Shown here: one piece after another, positions 11,881 to 23,350 of the stretch
How positions within the stretch are numbered: the stretch's first letter is position 1
How the letters are laid out: every line of letters starts with the position of its first letter
Assembly (NCBI GenBank): GCA_031002005.1
Contig: JARYHS010008074.1
Span: 179,886,494-179,950,493 of the forward strand
Reading direction: 5' to 3'
DNA from: Vandiemenella viatica
Taxonomy: Eukaryota; Arthropoda; Insecta; Orthoptera; Morabidae
DNA: 64,000 nt
Program-made: the position numbers and the translations under genes
Notes under the pieces: generated by a model
Database searches by the model: none
What the model was told of the DNA's origin: nothing
Seen by the model: only the letters and a program-made list of their open reading frames with translations

Positions 11881-12094
11881 AGTATAGATACACAGCACAC
11901 TTATAAAAATGATAATACACGTAAAATTCGAGAAACTCGGTTATGACGTAAACATAAACACATAAGGCGTGGAACAGACTAGCATAAAGAAACCGAAACA
12001 CAACGCCATCTACTGGATGGTTATCCAATATAGATAACCAAGTGTTGTGTCGATAAATTATCACATCGTCATCTGTTAGAAGCACATGGAACTA

Positions 12095-12395
12095 TAATAA
12101 TAATTCCGTGTGGTGGTAATGACCTGTTGATAGGGTTTCTATTGGCTGCACATTCCCCCTCTGTCGTAGCCGCCTTACCCTAGCCCGCCAATCCTGCCAG
12201 TTACAGGAGACCTACAGTTTTACGTGGAATTCGAACCACGGTACCGTCCTGGCGTACTTCACATTACACAACAAGCTGCGCCAGAGGTGAAGATCGGGTT
12301 AAGGGTCTATGAAAATCTCCAACGAGACAGGGATTCGAACCGGGAACCTTTCGATTTCCAAGCAGACGCCTTAACCAATGAGCCAGCAGATCGCT
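12095..12395 (-). mobile_element. tRNA-derived SINE, family II
   Basis: The minus-strand head contains a TGGCTCATTGGTTAAGGC A box and a GGTTCGAATCCC B box. The body contains CTTCACCTCTG, GTGTAATGTGAA and AAGGCGGCTACGACAG blocks. These blocks recur in the same order at 31073-31372 (plus) and partly at 49650-49887 (minus). It lies just after the composite repeat. Confidence 0.8.
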
Positions 12396-12539
12396 AAAAC
12401 TTACCGACCTTACAAATAATTACAAACCATTGTCCTATGACAAACATTTGATGAACATTTAATTCACAATAATAAATATTGAGGTCAATAATCGAGACAA
12501 GAACTATTCTATCTTATAAGTTGGAGCAAATAACACACA

Positions 12540-12630
12540 GTTAGCCCAGTTTCATCAAAATCGGTTTAGTAGTTTCGGAGTTTATCTTGGACAAACATCG
12601 TAACGCGAGATTTTTTTATATATATAAGAT
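12540..12630 (+). repeat. LINE-type 3' tail
   Basis: Contains TTTCATCAAAATCGGTTTAG followed by a GTAACG block and a TATATATAAGAT end. This is the 3'-terminal signature common to many insect RTE-type LINEs and the SINEs they mobilise. No body can be tied to it with confidence; it may belong with the adjacent SINE. Confidence 0.5.
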
Positions 12631-14529
12631 AAAGTTTTAGGTGTCACTACAACCTGCAAAAAAGAGTGTTCTTTCTGACTATTTGTTTGATTGTCACACT
12701 CAAGAAGCGTACTGGTTGAGAATCGTCTCAGAGGTAGAGTGATTACTTCCTTTACGATTTGTTTCTAGCGAAGCTGAATCTATATAAATGACTGTGGGTG
12801 CCTATTAAGTGTGTTTTATGTTCTACTTATTCTATAAGAGAATGAAAATGGAAAAGTAATCTGGAACTAAAGGTAAGGCCTTATGTTTTACTAGCCTGTT
12901 ATTTAATAATTGTTCTTCCACCAGTTAGACTTACATTAGTCAACATCGGTTTAAATATCAAGCAAATAACGGATCTTTACGACTCCGGTGAAATCATGGA
13001 TTCAAGATGATGTCCCGGATATTTGGTGCGTCATAAGTTAGCTCAGTAAATTATAATCTGTACGCAGAGGCTTTCTCTGTAGAGTGCAGACTTAAAAACA
13101 TTATCCGGCTGCAGACTGGCGAAGGTTACATATCCATTTTAAATCATTTATAATTACTGATGACAGTGGTATTAATAATTTCGAGTTTAGTCTCCATAGG
13201 TAGACATGCAATCACAGATGGGTTCCTGTTGCAAACATTTGCATAACGAGAATATGTTAGGCGGACAGCACGAGTTATGTAAAAGGACGCGAGCAGGTAA
13301 AGGAGTGTGTCAGTAGCCATTATTAATTGACTACAGCCCGTGTGCCACGAGCGGAGGGATACCAGTTCCATTCGAGGTCAGGAGATGTGCCGAGTTGGAG
13401 AGAAGGTTGCCTCGTTAAGCTGTATCATCTTGGGCGGTTCATTCACTAGAGAGCTGCTTCACATTGACCAAGGTCAGCCGTTCTGTTAACGTCACTTCTT
13501 CACTGAAATGAAATAACATGCAATATTCCGGGCACTCCGTGCCAGCAAATGCTAGCCAAATATTAATATGTGCCCCATTGTACAAGGAAAAATATAGACA
13601 TTGTTTATAACCTCCATGGAATATCATGTCATTACAAGGCAGACAAAGTGCATGATCAAGCACTTACGAATCACATATATAAATTCTAAAAAGGTGATTT
13701 TTGTGATGAATCATCCTTCTCCCCTTATACTTAACCAATATCGATAAATAAGGTATTATTTTAACGATTAAGTTCTCTACTTCGGTAACATCATTTCGAA
13801 GTTACGTGATCGTAATTCAGAGAACTCGCGTGGAACTTGTATTCTGACATTTCAAGTTACCTGACTTACGTCAACGTGCCTCACGAAAGTGGTCAAAATT
13901 GTTTGTTAAAAAAAAGTTTAATGCTGCTCATAAAATGAAGCTGAAAATGATTGTATTTTCGCACTGATGTAATTACAATCGCACAACGACTTCAAGTACG
14001 CGTTGATTCTAACCATTAATGATTTAGAAACACAAATGTAGCTAAACAATTCTTGATCCTCAGATTAAATGATTACTTTAAAATACTGTTCAAGTTTGTG
14101 GGGTGATGGTTCCGTCATTGTCAATGGTAAATCTTCTGGAGGAGCGGGATGTTGATCTTGTTTGTCCCTTTCTATCTTCTGCCGAATATGAAACACTTTA
14201 CCTTCATACCGACAATCATCGTGCATTTTAATAAATTACAGGAGAGAATTTTAATATATACATATTTAGTGTTCCTTGAATAATTATCAACGCCAAAAAT
14301 TTCAGAAAGTTTATAAAATTAGTTCTGCGAGCTTATTAAATAACTCGTTTTCTTTTTTCTCCATTCTTTTCTGTTCTGAGATATACTCTTCATATTAAAT
14401 GCCCACTGCAGGCCGTGTTCTCATTTATTTGCTTCGTGTATTATAATTTTTGTTTTTTTCTACACTTCTTGTGTTAGATTGTACCCTTCAATATAAAATT
14501 TATCAGGTCCATACTTATTAAATTATGGC
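12631..14529. other. No gene seen
   Basis: About 1.9 kb with two modest minus-strand frames (13144-13371 and 13439-13663). They show no motif, splice context or repeat similarity that I recognise. Confidence 0.4.
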
Positions 14530-14672
14530 ACACGTACTTGTCTCTTCTTTCTGTGAGACTCTTCAAAAAAATTCTTTTCTCTCTCGTCATTTCCAAAATA
14601 CATTTACTTCGTTCTTTATCAATCCACTTAATTTTCTACATCCTTCTATTGCACTACATTAAGGTTACTTCA
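14530..14672 (-). pseudogene. RTE-like LINE tail fragment
   Basis: This block aligns base by base with part of the C-terminal region of the RTE-like copy at 23.5-23.7 kb. Shared strings include TGTCTCTTCTTTCTGTGA/TAAG, CATTTCCAAAA and ATCCACTTAATTTTC on the plus strand, in the same order and spacing. It is therefore a third, very short fragment of the same LINE family, in the same orientation. No open frame remains. Confidence 0.7.
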
Positions 14673-14794
14673 GTGTTCTTGTTATTAATTAATACTCAAA
14701 ATTTTTATTTAATTATTCTTCAACATTCAGGATAAGTTGAAAGATCTCGTATCTATTTAATTTCGATGTCTCAGTAAGCTCCCTGGCTATGTAT

Positions 14795-14972
14795 TTCGGA
14801 GGATGTGTGTTTCCGGCTATCCAGAAATCGGTTTTCCGTGGTTTCCAGGCAAATGCTGGGATGATTCCTACAAAATTCCATGGCGGAATTCCTTCCCGTT
14901 CCTCCATCTCAGTCCTTGCCTACCTCTAATGACCTTGATGTCAACGATTCGTAAAACGGTAAGGAATAAAAA
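14795..14972 (+). mobile_element. SINE family I, 5'-truncated copy
   Basis: The body blocks CCAGAAATCGG, CCGTGGTTTCC, AGGCAAATGCTGGG, GGAATTCCTTCC and GACCTTGATGTCAACGA identify family I. The tail has the GTCAACGA...GTAAAA form rather than the TTAAGAGACG form. The tRNA-like head is missing or unrecognisable. Confidence 0.7.
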
Positions 14973-16607
14973 ATCTATAAACACACTGAAAATAAAAATT
15001 TGATTTATAGTAAAATGCTATAACCAACATCTATAAGTTTAGTCAACTTATACTATGTTGAGGTAGAAAAGGAAAATGAGAAAATAAAACAATTTCAATC
15101 GATTGGTGACAATGTTTTAGTTACACACTAGGCTACTTTGCACTGAATCAGACGCTGCATAATACAGGAACTCAGCAGACTTTTTAACAATTTCAACTGA
15201 AACTAAATCAGCTAGATAAACCTATTGGTCTACAATATCTGATAAACAGAATTTCTGGTATTTTAGTAGACGAAGGTAAAAACTATCCTTTCTCAAATTT
15301 TTAACTAATGGAAAAACACATTTGTGCGCATTTTGCATTGATTCAAACCTTCAAATATGTTTCGTACAGCAAGTGACAAAAGTCTAGGGATACCTCCAAA
15401 TGCGCCTATGGTTTGGGACCCCATTTTGTTCTGCGAAGTGCAGCAACTTTTAAATTGACATGGAAACTTGGAACTTAAATTTTTGAAGCACTCATACTTT
15501 GAACAATCTCAAAAATATTTAATACAGAAACATGACGTTTTCATACTGTTGCATATGGTATTTAAAGGAAAAATGTGCTGATGTTGTTTGATATAAATTA
15601 TTATTCAAATCCCTAGGAGGTCTTGCACAAAAAATAAAAACTACTGTCTGTTTTCATCATCATAAAGTTGAAATAAAAAGAGCTTTTATGATGCTTATTT
15701 ATCAGAGATGTACAAAAAGCTCTAGTTGACGGTTTTTCCCCATTTAGGAAAATGCTGCATACACCTGGTGTGTATTTCATCTGCAGAACTCTCACTTTAA
15801 CATCTCAGGTGGGAAAACTGTAATGAAGGAGTATAATCAGATCGATAACGGAGACGAGTATCGCTGAAAAGCTGTTACTGTTAAGAAAGGACCGATTAAC
15901 AATTGATATAATACGAATTCACGAGCTAATGGATAAATAGTACCAAAGCAGCATAGATAACTGAAAGGGTCTTATGGATAAAAAAAAAGATTGGTTTGTT
16001 TGAGCAACATTGGAGTTAATGAAGGCGCTATGAAGAAGGGTCTACAACATCTACTAAGACATACTCTCACAAGTAGAAATGCATGTAGGCATGACGGGAA
16101 AATTTAAATGGCTAAAGAAAAGGAGGAGTTCCGTCTACTCTTCATTGCGAGCGAGACCCATCTACGAATTAGTTATGCTCAAAATGGAAATCACGTTTTG
16201 TTTATGATGACAAGCGTTGGAGAAAGAGAAGAGTTACAAGATAAGATCAGCGCGCGCACAGATTTGGCGAAAGAATGTTGACCCATACTCAACCAGGGAT
16301 AAAGTGAGGTGAAGGTTACTTGGACGTTGTATTCCAGGAACTGAAGAGCGCTGATAAATTCAGGTATCGGGAAAGGACAGTTCTTGCTGACAGTTTTATT
16401 GACCAAAAAGTTAGAAATGGAACCCAGGTTGAAGACTTTTTAGTGACTTTATTTGTAGCCTGAACACGTTATTAATGTAAATAACCCGCATATTGCTACG
16501 CATTCTATAAATACATTAAAGAATGGAACCTGACACAATAAACAAAAAATATACTGAATGCAAAAAGACAATCGTGGAACCAGAGAAAAACAGCGACTTT
16601 TTTTTGT
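14973..16607. other. No gene seen
   Basis: No protein-like frames or clear repeats. The short open frames are unsupported by any motif. Confidence 0.42.
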
Positions 16608-16830
16608 TGCTTCTGGCTATACGACTCGTCGATATGGAGGACATTAGAGGCGTAAAAGAACTGGGGGCAAGGAGCGGGAAGGAATTTGGTCATGGTCTTT
16701 TGATGGTACCATCTGGTGTGATTTGGGGGAAATCATGGGAAATCTAAAGCTAGATGGGCGGACAGGGATTCAAACCGCGTCCTGCCGAATGCGAGGTCAG
16801 AGGGTTGCCGACCGCTCACCCGCTATGCAC
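16608..16830 (-). mobile_element. SINE family I, degraded copy
   Basis: On the minus strand the head keeps GCATTCGGCAGGACGCGG and a degraded B box (GTTTGAATCCC). The body keeps GATTTCCC and GACCATGACCAAATTCC blocks and ends ACGAGTCGTATAGCC. Confidence 0.68.
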
Positions 16831-17796
16831 GATGTCTGCAAAGCAATCGGGAGGGATGAAAAGCACAGAGCCAGCCTCTGGTGGAGGGGGCACATTCATT
16901 GATAGAGGGAACTGCGAGTGATTTGTGTTTATGTAATAAAGTCTTAGTGTTTCAAATAAGTAACAGTGCTAAGTTCTCTTAAGGTAATCATTTTTTCGTG
17001 TTATGCACAAAATTAGCTTCATCATCCGATGACCAGGTCGATTAATAGAAACTGGGTGACATAGTACAGGTATTTCATTTTCTGTCTACGGAAAGTGCTA
17101 CTGATCGTTGCTACAGCCCTCACATAGGTGTCTTCATTTAGCTAAAGAAAGCTAGGCAGGATGGTTCAGATATGTCGAAGTGTACGGAATAATAGTTTCA
17201 CATTGTCAGAATCCTACGATTGTTTCTTCTCAACTTTCATCTGGTACACTTTTGCAAGAGTATAATACGATTGGGAGAAACTCAGAAAACTCTCAATAAA
17301 GCTCGATTTGCATTCTTCGCATCATTTTTTTCGAACTCTGAAGCCCATCTTTCACCAATAGCTACATATTTACGTGGAATCAGCTAGCTAGAGAACAGTC
17401 ATTTCATTCATTGTAATCAAAACAAATGCTCTAAGTGCTGTCGTTTTCGCTTACAACTGTGATGACGCCAGCGACGTTCACTAAGAACCTTTCTTGTTAC
17501 ATAAGTTCTGAGGCTTGGCTCGTGGTGACGCGATGTTTAACCAGCATTGTCTAAACCACTTGCAGACAATTATGATCACTGACCTTAATTTTGAGTAACT
17601 CTTTTCATTTTTGATTGGTGGTACTGCGAGGTTTTTTTTTTTTGTTTTTGGAGAACATTTTAACGTGTTGTTTCATACCTGATAAGTTCTCTCGCTTAAG
17701 TTATCTAATATAATCCACGGATAACTTCTAGGTTTCTCATACTAAAGCAGCCTCTATAACATGCTACCAGATAACTGTAACAAACGAATGGTTGTA
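16831..17796. other. No gene seen
   Basis: No supported feature; ordinary intergenic-looking sequence. Confidence 0.42.
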
Positions 17797-17997
17797 GGGG
17801 AGTGGTAATGATATGGCCTACCATTCGAGACGTCATGGGTTCGAATCCATGTCCGTCCATTGTTTCCCGAAACACCGCAGGCGAATCCCAACATGGTTCC
17901 TTGAAAAGGCTATGGCCGAATTTCTAGCCTTCAGTCCTTTCCCATCTTTAATGACCTTGAAGTCGACGAAGCGTAAAGCCATAAGCAAAAAGAAAAA
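17797..17997 (+). mobile_element. SINE family I copy
   Basis: The tRNA-like head contains the B box GGGTTCGAATCC at about 17838-17849. It is followed by the body blocks GCAGGCGAATCCCAACATGG, AAGGCTATGGCCGAATT and CTTTAATGACCTTGAAGTCG, and ends GCGTAAAGCCATAAGCAAAA. Confidence 0.78.
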
Positions 17998-19859
17998 GTT
18001 TAAAGCCTAAAGGTACGAATCACTTGTGATGTTCAATTTTAGCTCACATCGTGCCGTTTATCTCGTCATCAACTATGTCGTTTCTTCCGTATCCACATGT
18101 AAGACATTATAGAAACCTCTTGATTCTTCTGCACTGAACGACTAACGATTTTGTCGTGCTGGCATGGTTTCTTCGACTGAATCTCTTTCATGAACAACAT
18201 TACATTTGGTAGTTCTCGTTGGTTAACTGAGCCCTTGTTTTTCATCACAACTCCTACTTTCTACTCTATTCCTTGCAATCTGTGAAATTTTCATGACATT
18301 TCGGCTTTGGTAGTTTTGTGGCTTGTTTCGATATCGTTTTCAGTACTTTCTGGTATTTATTTAGTTTTGCAGGTACTCATTTTTTACCTTACATTCTCTT
18401 CGCGTTAGAAGTGTGTCTGCTTTGTCTCTGTATCCAGAGCATCTGTCAACCGAAGATAGTCTTTGAACCAATATATAACTGTGCACCTGGAGATTCCCGA
18501 TTACCGCATGGCGCAGTTTTGATCGCTTCGAGACTCAACGCAGGCAGCACCCTCTACTGCCTCATTTTCCTCATATTTCTCACTGTTTACCCTAAATTTC
18601 TGTTTTTGTAGTTTGAAACTAACTTCTCTCCAAACTCATTTTTATGTCTGATGTCAACTGAGGCTTCGTTACAAAGCATTTATTTTTTTCTTATCATGCA
18701 CAAAGATATATAAGTTTCACTTCTCTCGTGCTTTTTATGCCACTGATGCTATCTGTAATCTATTCCAGTCTACTTGCGCTGTGTTGCAGTAATCCTCCTA
18801 AACATTTTATTGCAATATTGGACGTCCCACGAATCCTGCTGCAAAGCGGTATTAGTCTGCTCATCTAGATTGATCACATACTTATGCCTGAAGTAATCTT
18901 TATCCTCAACAGTAAAAAATTCTTTACTCTTCCCTCACCATAGTCGAAGATGCGACAACGCAGGAAAATAGATAAACAGATATAATTTTTTTTTTTTTAG
19001 CAAGGTGAATGCTTAACTGACTACGTCATAACAGCTCGGCCATATAAACACTTTCCTTGTTGAAGCAGATTAGCTCAGACTGTTTACATTTCAGTCTACT
19101 TCAAAATGTTTATACGTATTTCCATGTGTTTCTGTCCACGTTTCCATGCCGTAACTCCTTCTGCTTTTATAGATAACTGCCATCGTGTATATCTTCATCG
19201 TAATTCAAATAATAAATACCCTTTGCTTAATATAAAACCAATTAGCAGCGTTAGGCATATGGTTTATTAAGAGTTGTTAACCCGATTTTACTGTTTTAAA
19301 AAGATAAAGTATGTGTCGTAGATGAAGCTGTTTCCTTGGTCAGAAACTTGTTGGAAGCCTCGTAAACTACGGAGACCTATGGACTTTCATAAACTTTCCA
19401 TGAAATATCATAGAGCAGATGGTACTACAAGAGCAGAGTTTCGTCAAGGATTTTATTAGTGTCCTCAAAGTCTTCTCAATGAGGAAGCATATTTGTGCAC
19501 CACAATTCTCCACTTAACGCCATTTTTCGCTTCTCTTTATGAGACCTGAGGAAGTTTTGCAGTGATATGTTTGATTTGATCCAGCTCATTGATATTTTAC
19601 TACTGGGGCGCATTCTATCCACCTAGTGTTAGAGTATATTTTTCTCGACTGTTCCCTTCACGGTTGCACCACATGGCGTAAGTACGGCGTCGAAATTTAG
19701 TGTTGGTACCAAACTTTAGGGTACAGAAACTTGAATGTTGGTCAGCGTAATTTACAGTGTATTTTAAATTCCCGGCTGGAGGAGGAAAGGGCTGAAGCTT
19801 ATAATAATCAGTGTGATGCAGACATGTGCTACACGGACGCAGTGGGTCACGTAACGGCT
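17998..19859. other. No gene seen
   Basis: No protein-like frame. A 97-aa plus-strand frame at 18318-18611 has hydrophobic stretches, but its codons look like T-rich background and nothing supports it as a gene. Confidence 0.4.
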
Positions 19860-19860
19860 G

Positions 19861-19920
19861 ACTTACCCGCTCAGCGGCGAGGCTGATGGTTGCCACCACA
19901 AACCTGTTGCTTATATAAGA
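19861..19920 (-). promoter_or_regulatory. Candidate core promoter on the minus strand (speculative)
   Basis: On the minus strand a TTATATAAG TATA-like box (complement of 19911-19919) lies about 28 bp before an ATCAG initiator-like site near 19885. A strong donor-like GGTAAGTC follows, with its GT at 19866-19865. The local sequence is GC-richer than its flanks. The spacing fits an arthropod TATA plus initiator promoter followed by a short first exon, but such combinations arise by chance and no downstream exon is recognised. Confidence 0.2.
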
Positions 19921-20594
19921 GAGGAACCACAGTGCATTCCGCAGACGGCGTTTACGACCAGACGTGTCACGGCCAACGAGCTCTGTAGCCGGCTCCATTC
20001 CCTGCACTGCCACACCAAGCCAACTCGCTAAAACAAAACTAACTGTTTCACATACATCTGTTACCGAAACTTTGTGTAGCTCCTGATATAATTAGAAGGC
20101 ACTCTTTAATGACAAAGATTTAGTAGTATCTGGATTCTTGGCGCTGAAGTCACACGTGACCTTGCATCAGGAGAGACTGAATGATCATGTAAATAGAAAA
20201 ACAAGTGCTGAGAGTGGAATTTATTGTATGATTTACATATTATGAAGGTTATTAAGGTGCTCCATAAACTGAATAGATTTTCCTGTTTAATTATTTTATA
20301 CGTGTGTAGTAATTACTCTAATCGCCTTTACAGTTTATATTAAAATTGTCATTAAAATAAACGAGTGTGTAGGCAATTTTAGGTAATAACATGTATATTA
20401 CGTACTTCAAAAACCATATCAGAGTTAATTAAGGTAATATACTCGTATTCTTTTACAGAATAATCTATAAGGTATAGTGCGAAACGACTTCGGTTAATCT
20501 AAATGGTTGTTAAAATCATTTATTTACAAGAATTTGTAAAAAAGTAAATGGGTATGAAATGTTTGGCTAGGAGAACTATTTAAATTAGTCACGC
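19921..20594. other. No gene seen
   Basis: A 132-aa minus-strand frame spans 19615-20013 in GC-richer DNA, with no recognisable domain. The rest is AT-rich. Confidence 0.4.
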
Positions 20595-20767
20595 GTTCCG
20601 CCTGTGTCGTGGGTGGATTTACAGTTTAACATGGATCGAACCCACGGAGAGTCCTCGAATACTCAAATTATTACAACAAACACCGTAAAAATTATTGTAA
20701 AAAGTGGGATTTGAACATGAGGCCCGATCGTTACAGGCGGGTGGTATGATTACTGAGCTACCCGGCC
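20595..20767 (-). mobile_element. tRNA-derived SINE-like element
   Basis: The minus strand has an A box GGGTAGCTCAGTA (complement of about 20751-20763) and a B box GTTCAAATCCCAC (complement of 20704-20716). A body with GGGTTCGATCC and a GTTAAACTGTAAATCC block follows. The head resembles the other tRNA-like heads here, but the body matches none of the larger families well. Confidence 0.55.
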
Positions 20768-21354
20768 ACTGGCAATAGTTAATATTAATTTTACAAGTAA
20801 CTGAAAATGATGGTCGGAAAAAAACTGTTTTAATTTCACTATATACTGTGTACTAAGATCGCCTCTATCAACTTCAAAAGTTCTAAATCCTTTTTGATCC
20901 TATAGAAATTGTTCAAATTTTGCATAGCGAATCATTAGTGTGAAATACAGGTCAAATTCGTATTTCGACCAGATCAAGTCTTGTCCCAAACACTCATTTT
21001 TTTTTGGCGTGAAAACTGATTATTTGTCAGTTCTAGTCTCCGAGCAATGCTTTTTTTTTGGTATAACTCGATCTTAGGAGATCCAAAAATGGTCACAGTC
21101 AAGAAACAGATCAGATCAGATCAGATTATGACTCATTACCTCTGACCTCTTTTTTTACTGTTATTAATGCACTGCATAGTAAAAAATTCGTGGAGTCGAA
21201 ACTAGTCTCGACCATACCCACAACATAATCATGGCCTACACTTAATCTGTATCTATACAATTGAGAAAGCATGTTTGCATGTACTATATGCCTCAATCAC
21301 GTCTTAATCGCTGAACAGATTTAAATGAAATTTTTAAATTTAAACCATAACTAT
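20768..21354. other. No gene seen
   Basis: AT-rich sequence with a short AGATC repeat near 21110-21125; no other structure recognised. Confidence 0.4.
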
Positions 21355-23350
21355 TACTGCTATGATTTCTATTACATTTCATCACTTTTGTCTTGTTTTG
21401 GTTTATATTTAGTCAAAAATCTTCTTTCAGTGTTTTATTCATCACATTCAGTAACTGTATAATATCCTCAGTCTGTTCTGTTAACAAGATAATGTCATCA
21501 GAAAATCGTAGCATACTGATTTCCTATCCATGAACACCTATGCCACATTAAATTTTTTCTGTTACTTCCTTTATTGCTTCCTCTACGTAGAAGTTGAATA
21601 TTAATGGAGATAGACTACAACCTTGTCTCACATCCTTTTTAACGGACGCATGTCTCTTATAATTCTCTATTTTTACTATAGCCACTTGATTCTTATATAG
21701 ACTATAAAGTGTTCTTCTATCTCGATATTTTACTTCTGACTTCTTTAAAATTTTGAACACCTTGTTCCACTTAACATTATAAAAAGTATTTTCTAAATCA
21801 ACAAACGCCATAAAAGTAGCTTTGTTTTTATTGATCCACCCCTCCAATATTAATCTTAAAGTTAGAATTGCTTCTCTTGTAACGTGGTTTTTCCTAAACC
21901 GAAACAGATCTTCGCCTACTTTCCCTTCTACTACCCTTTCCATTAATTTGGAAGCATGCAATTTTAGAAGTATGGTGCGACAATTCTCACTTTTGTCGGC
22001 TTGTACTTTTTTCAGTAGTTTGAAGATGATACATTTATTGAAATTAGTTGGAATCTCTCCTGTTTCTTAATTGTTTTATATAAGTTTGAATAATCTTTGG
22101 ATTCTTTCTTCTCCGAGGAATTTCACAAGTTCTGCAGAAATCTCATTAATTCCAACTGTCTTATTTGATTTCAGATCTTTCAAAGCTCTGTCAAATTCTG
22201 TTTTTGATTCAGGATCTCCTAAGTCATGAATGTCAACTTCGCCTTCTTTTTCCAGTACACTTTTGTTTAAATTATTCCAATCATACAGTTTCTCTGTGTA
22301 TTCCTTCGATTGGTTACCTTTAACGTTTGACTTTAAAAGAGGTTACCGATCAGCAGTTTTAAAGTTTATACGTCTATTCTTTATTTCTCCAAAATTTTGT
22401 TAGATCTTCCAAAAGGCCACCTCTGCTTTACCTATGGACATTTCCTATTCTACTTCTTTGCACTTTTCTTGAGCTACTTTTGTTTTACTTTTTGCATTTA
22501 CTGTTTATTTGATTTCTAAAAAGATTTCTGCTCTTTCCCTGCTTCATCCTGAGCGCTTTTGTGCCTTCTCCTCTGATCCATCAACTCTAAAATTTCTTGT
22601 GATCCAAGGTTTCTTTACCAGCTACAATTATATTTCTCTTCAATGCCTTCCATTCACCGTCAGTTGGACTCTCTAACGAGCTATTTCTTAGACTCACGTC
22701 TACCACATCTTCAAATTTTTTTCTCTAATGATAAACTGTCTCAGATTTTTTCAGTTCCAGACTGTTCAGCTTGAATTGCTTCTTTATGCTCTTGAATTCC
22801 AGCCAGCACTTCATAGCTATCAAATTGTGGTCAGAGTCTATGACAGCTTCTGGGTATGCGTTACAGTCTAGAACTTGATTCCTGAGTCTCTATTTGACCA
22901 TGATATAATCTAGCTGATATCTGCCTATATCCCCTGGACGCTTCTAGGTGTATATCCTTCGAGCATGATTATTAAATAGCGTGTTCACCAGGACTAGTTT
23001 ATATTTTTATCAAAATTCTAACAACCTACTTCCTCGCTCATTTCTTTCTCCTACACCCAAACCTCCTACAGTTTTCCCCTTTATACTTTCTCCCACCATG
23101 ACATTCTAATCACTCATGATTATTAGATTTTAATTCCCCTTCACATATTGGATTAAATCTTTAATTAAATAATATTGATTCTATATTTCTTTATCAACTT
23201 CCTGTACTAATGTGATTAGAGAACGCTTAGTTTCTATCCTCATCAAAATAATCATGTCATCATACTGTTCATAACAACACACCGTTTTCCTTACCCTCTA
23301 GTTCGTTATAAATCCTACACCAGTAATTCCATTGACAGCTTGTGTGCTAT
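21355..23350 (-). pseudogene. RTE-like LINE copy 2, truncated at both ends
   Basis: Minus-strand copy homologous along its length to copy 1 (23351-26165). It starts inside the endonuclease domain at about 23350 (reading AVNGITG, matching SVNGVTG of copy 1). It runs through the reverse transcriptase and stops just past the catalytic box near 21355. Visible RT blocks are FVDLENTFYN (motif A; family KAFD changed to NTFY), KDVRQGCSLSPLIFNFY (motif B) and FSDD (21494-21505) in place of FADD. The three catalytic aspartates appear retained, but many stops and frameshifts show it is inactive. Its 5' end abuts the 3' end of copy 1 without a spacer. Confidence 0.82.

Noticed and set aside
18318..18611. 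97-aa hydrophobic plus-strand frame, possible membrane exon
   Set aside because: T-rich background sequence yields such frames; no conserved motif and no consistent splice sites.
19615..20013. 132-aa minus-strand open frame
   Set aside because: No recognisable motif; amino-acid composition is nondescript. Kept only as context for the weak promoter candidate.
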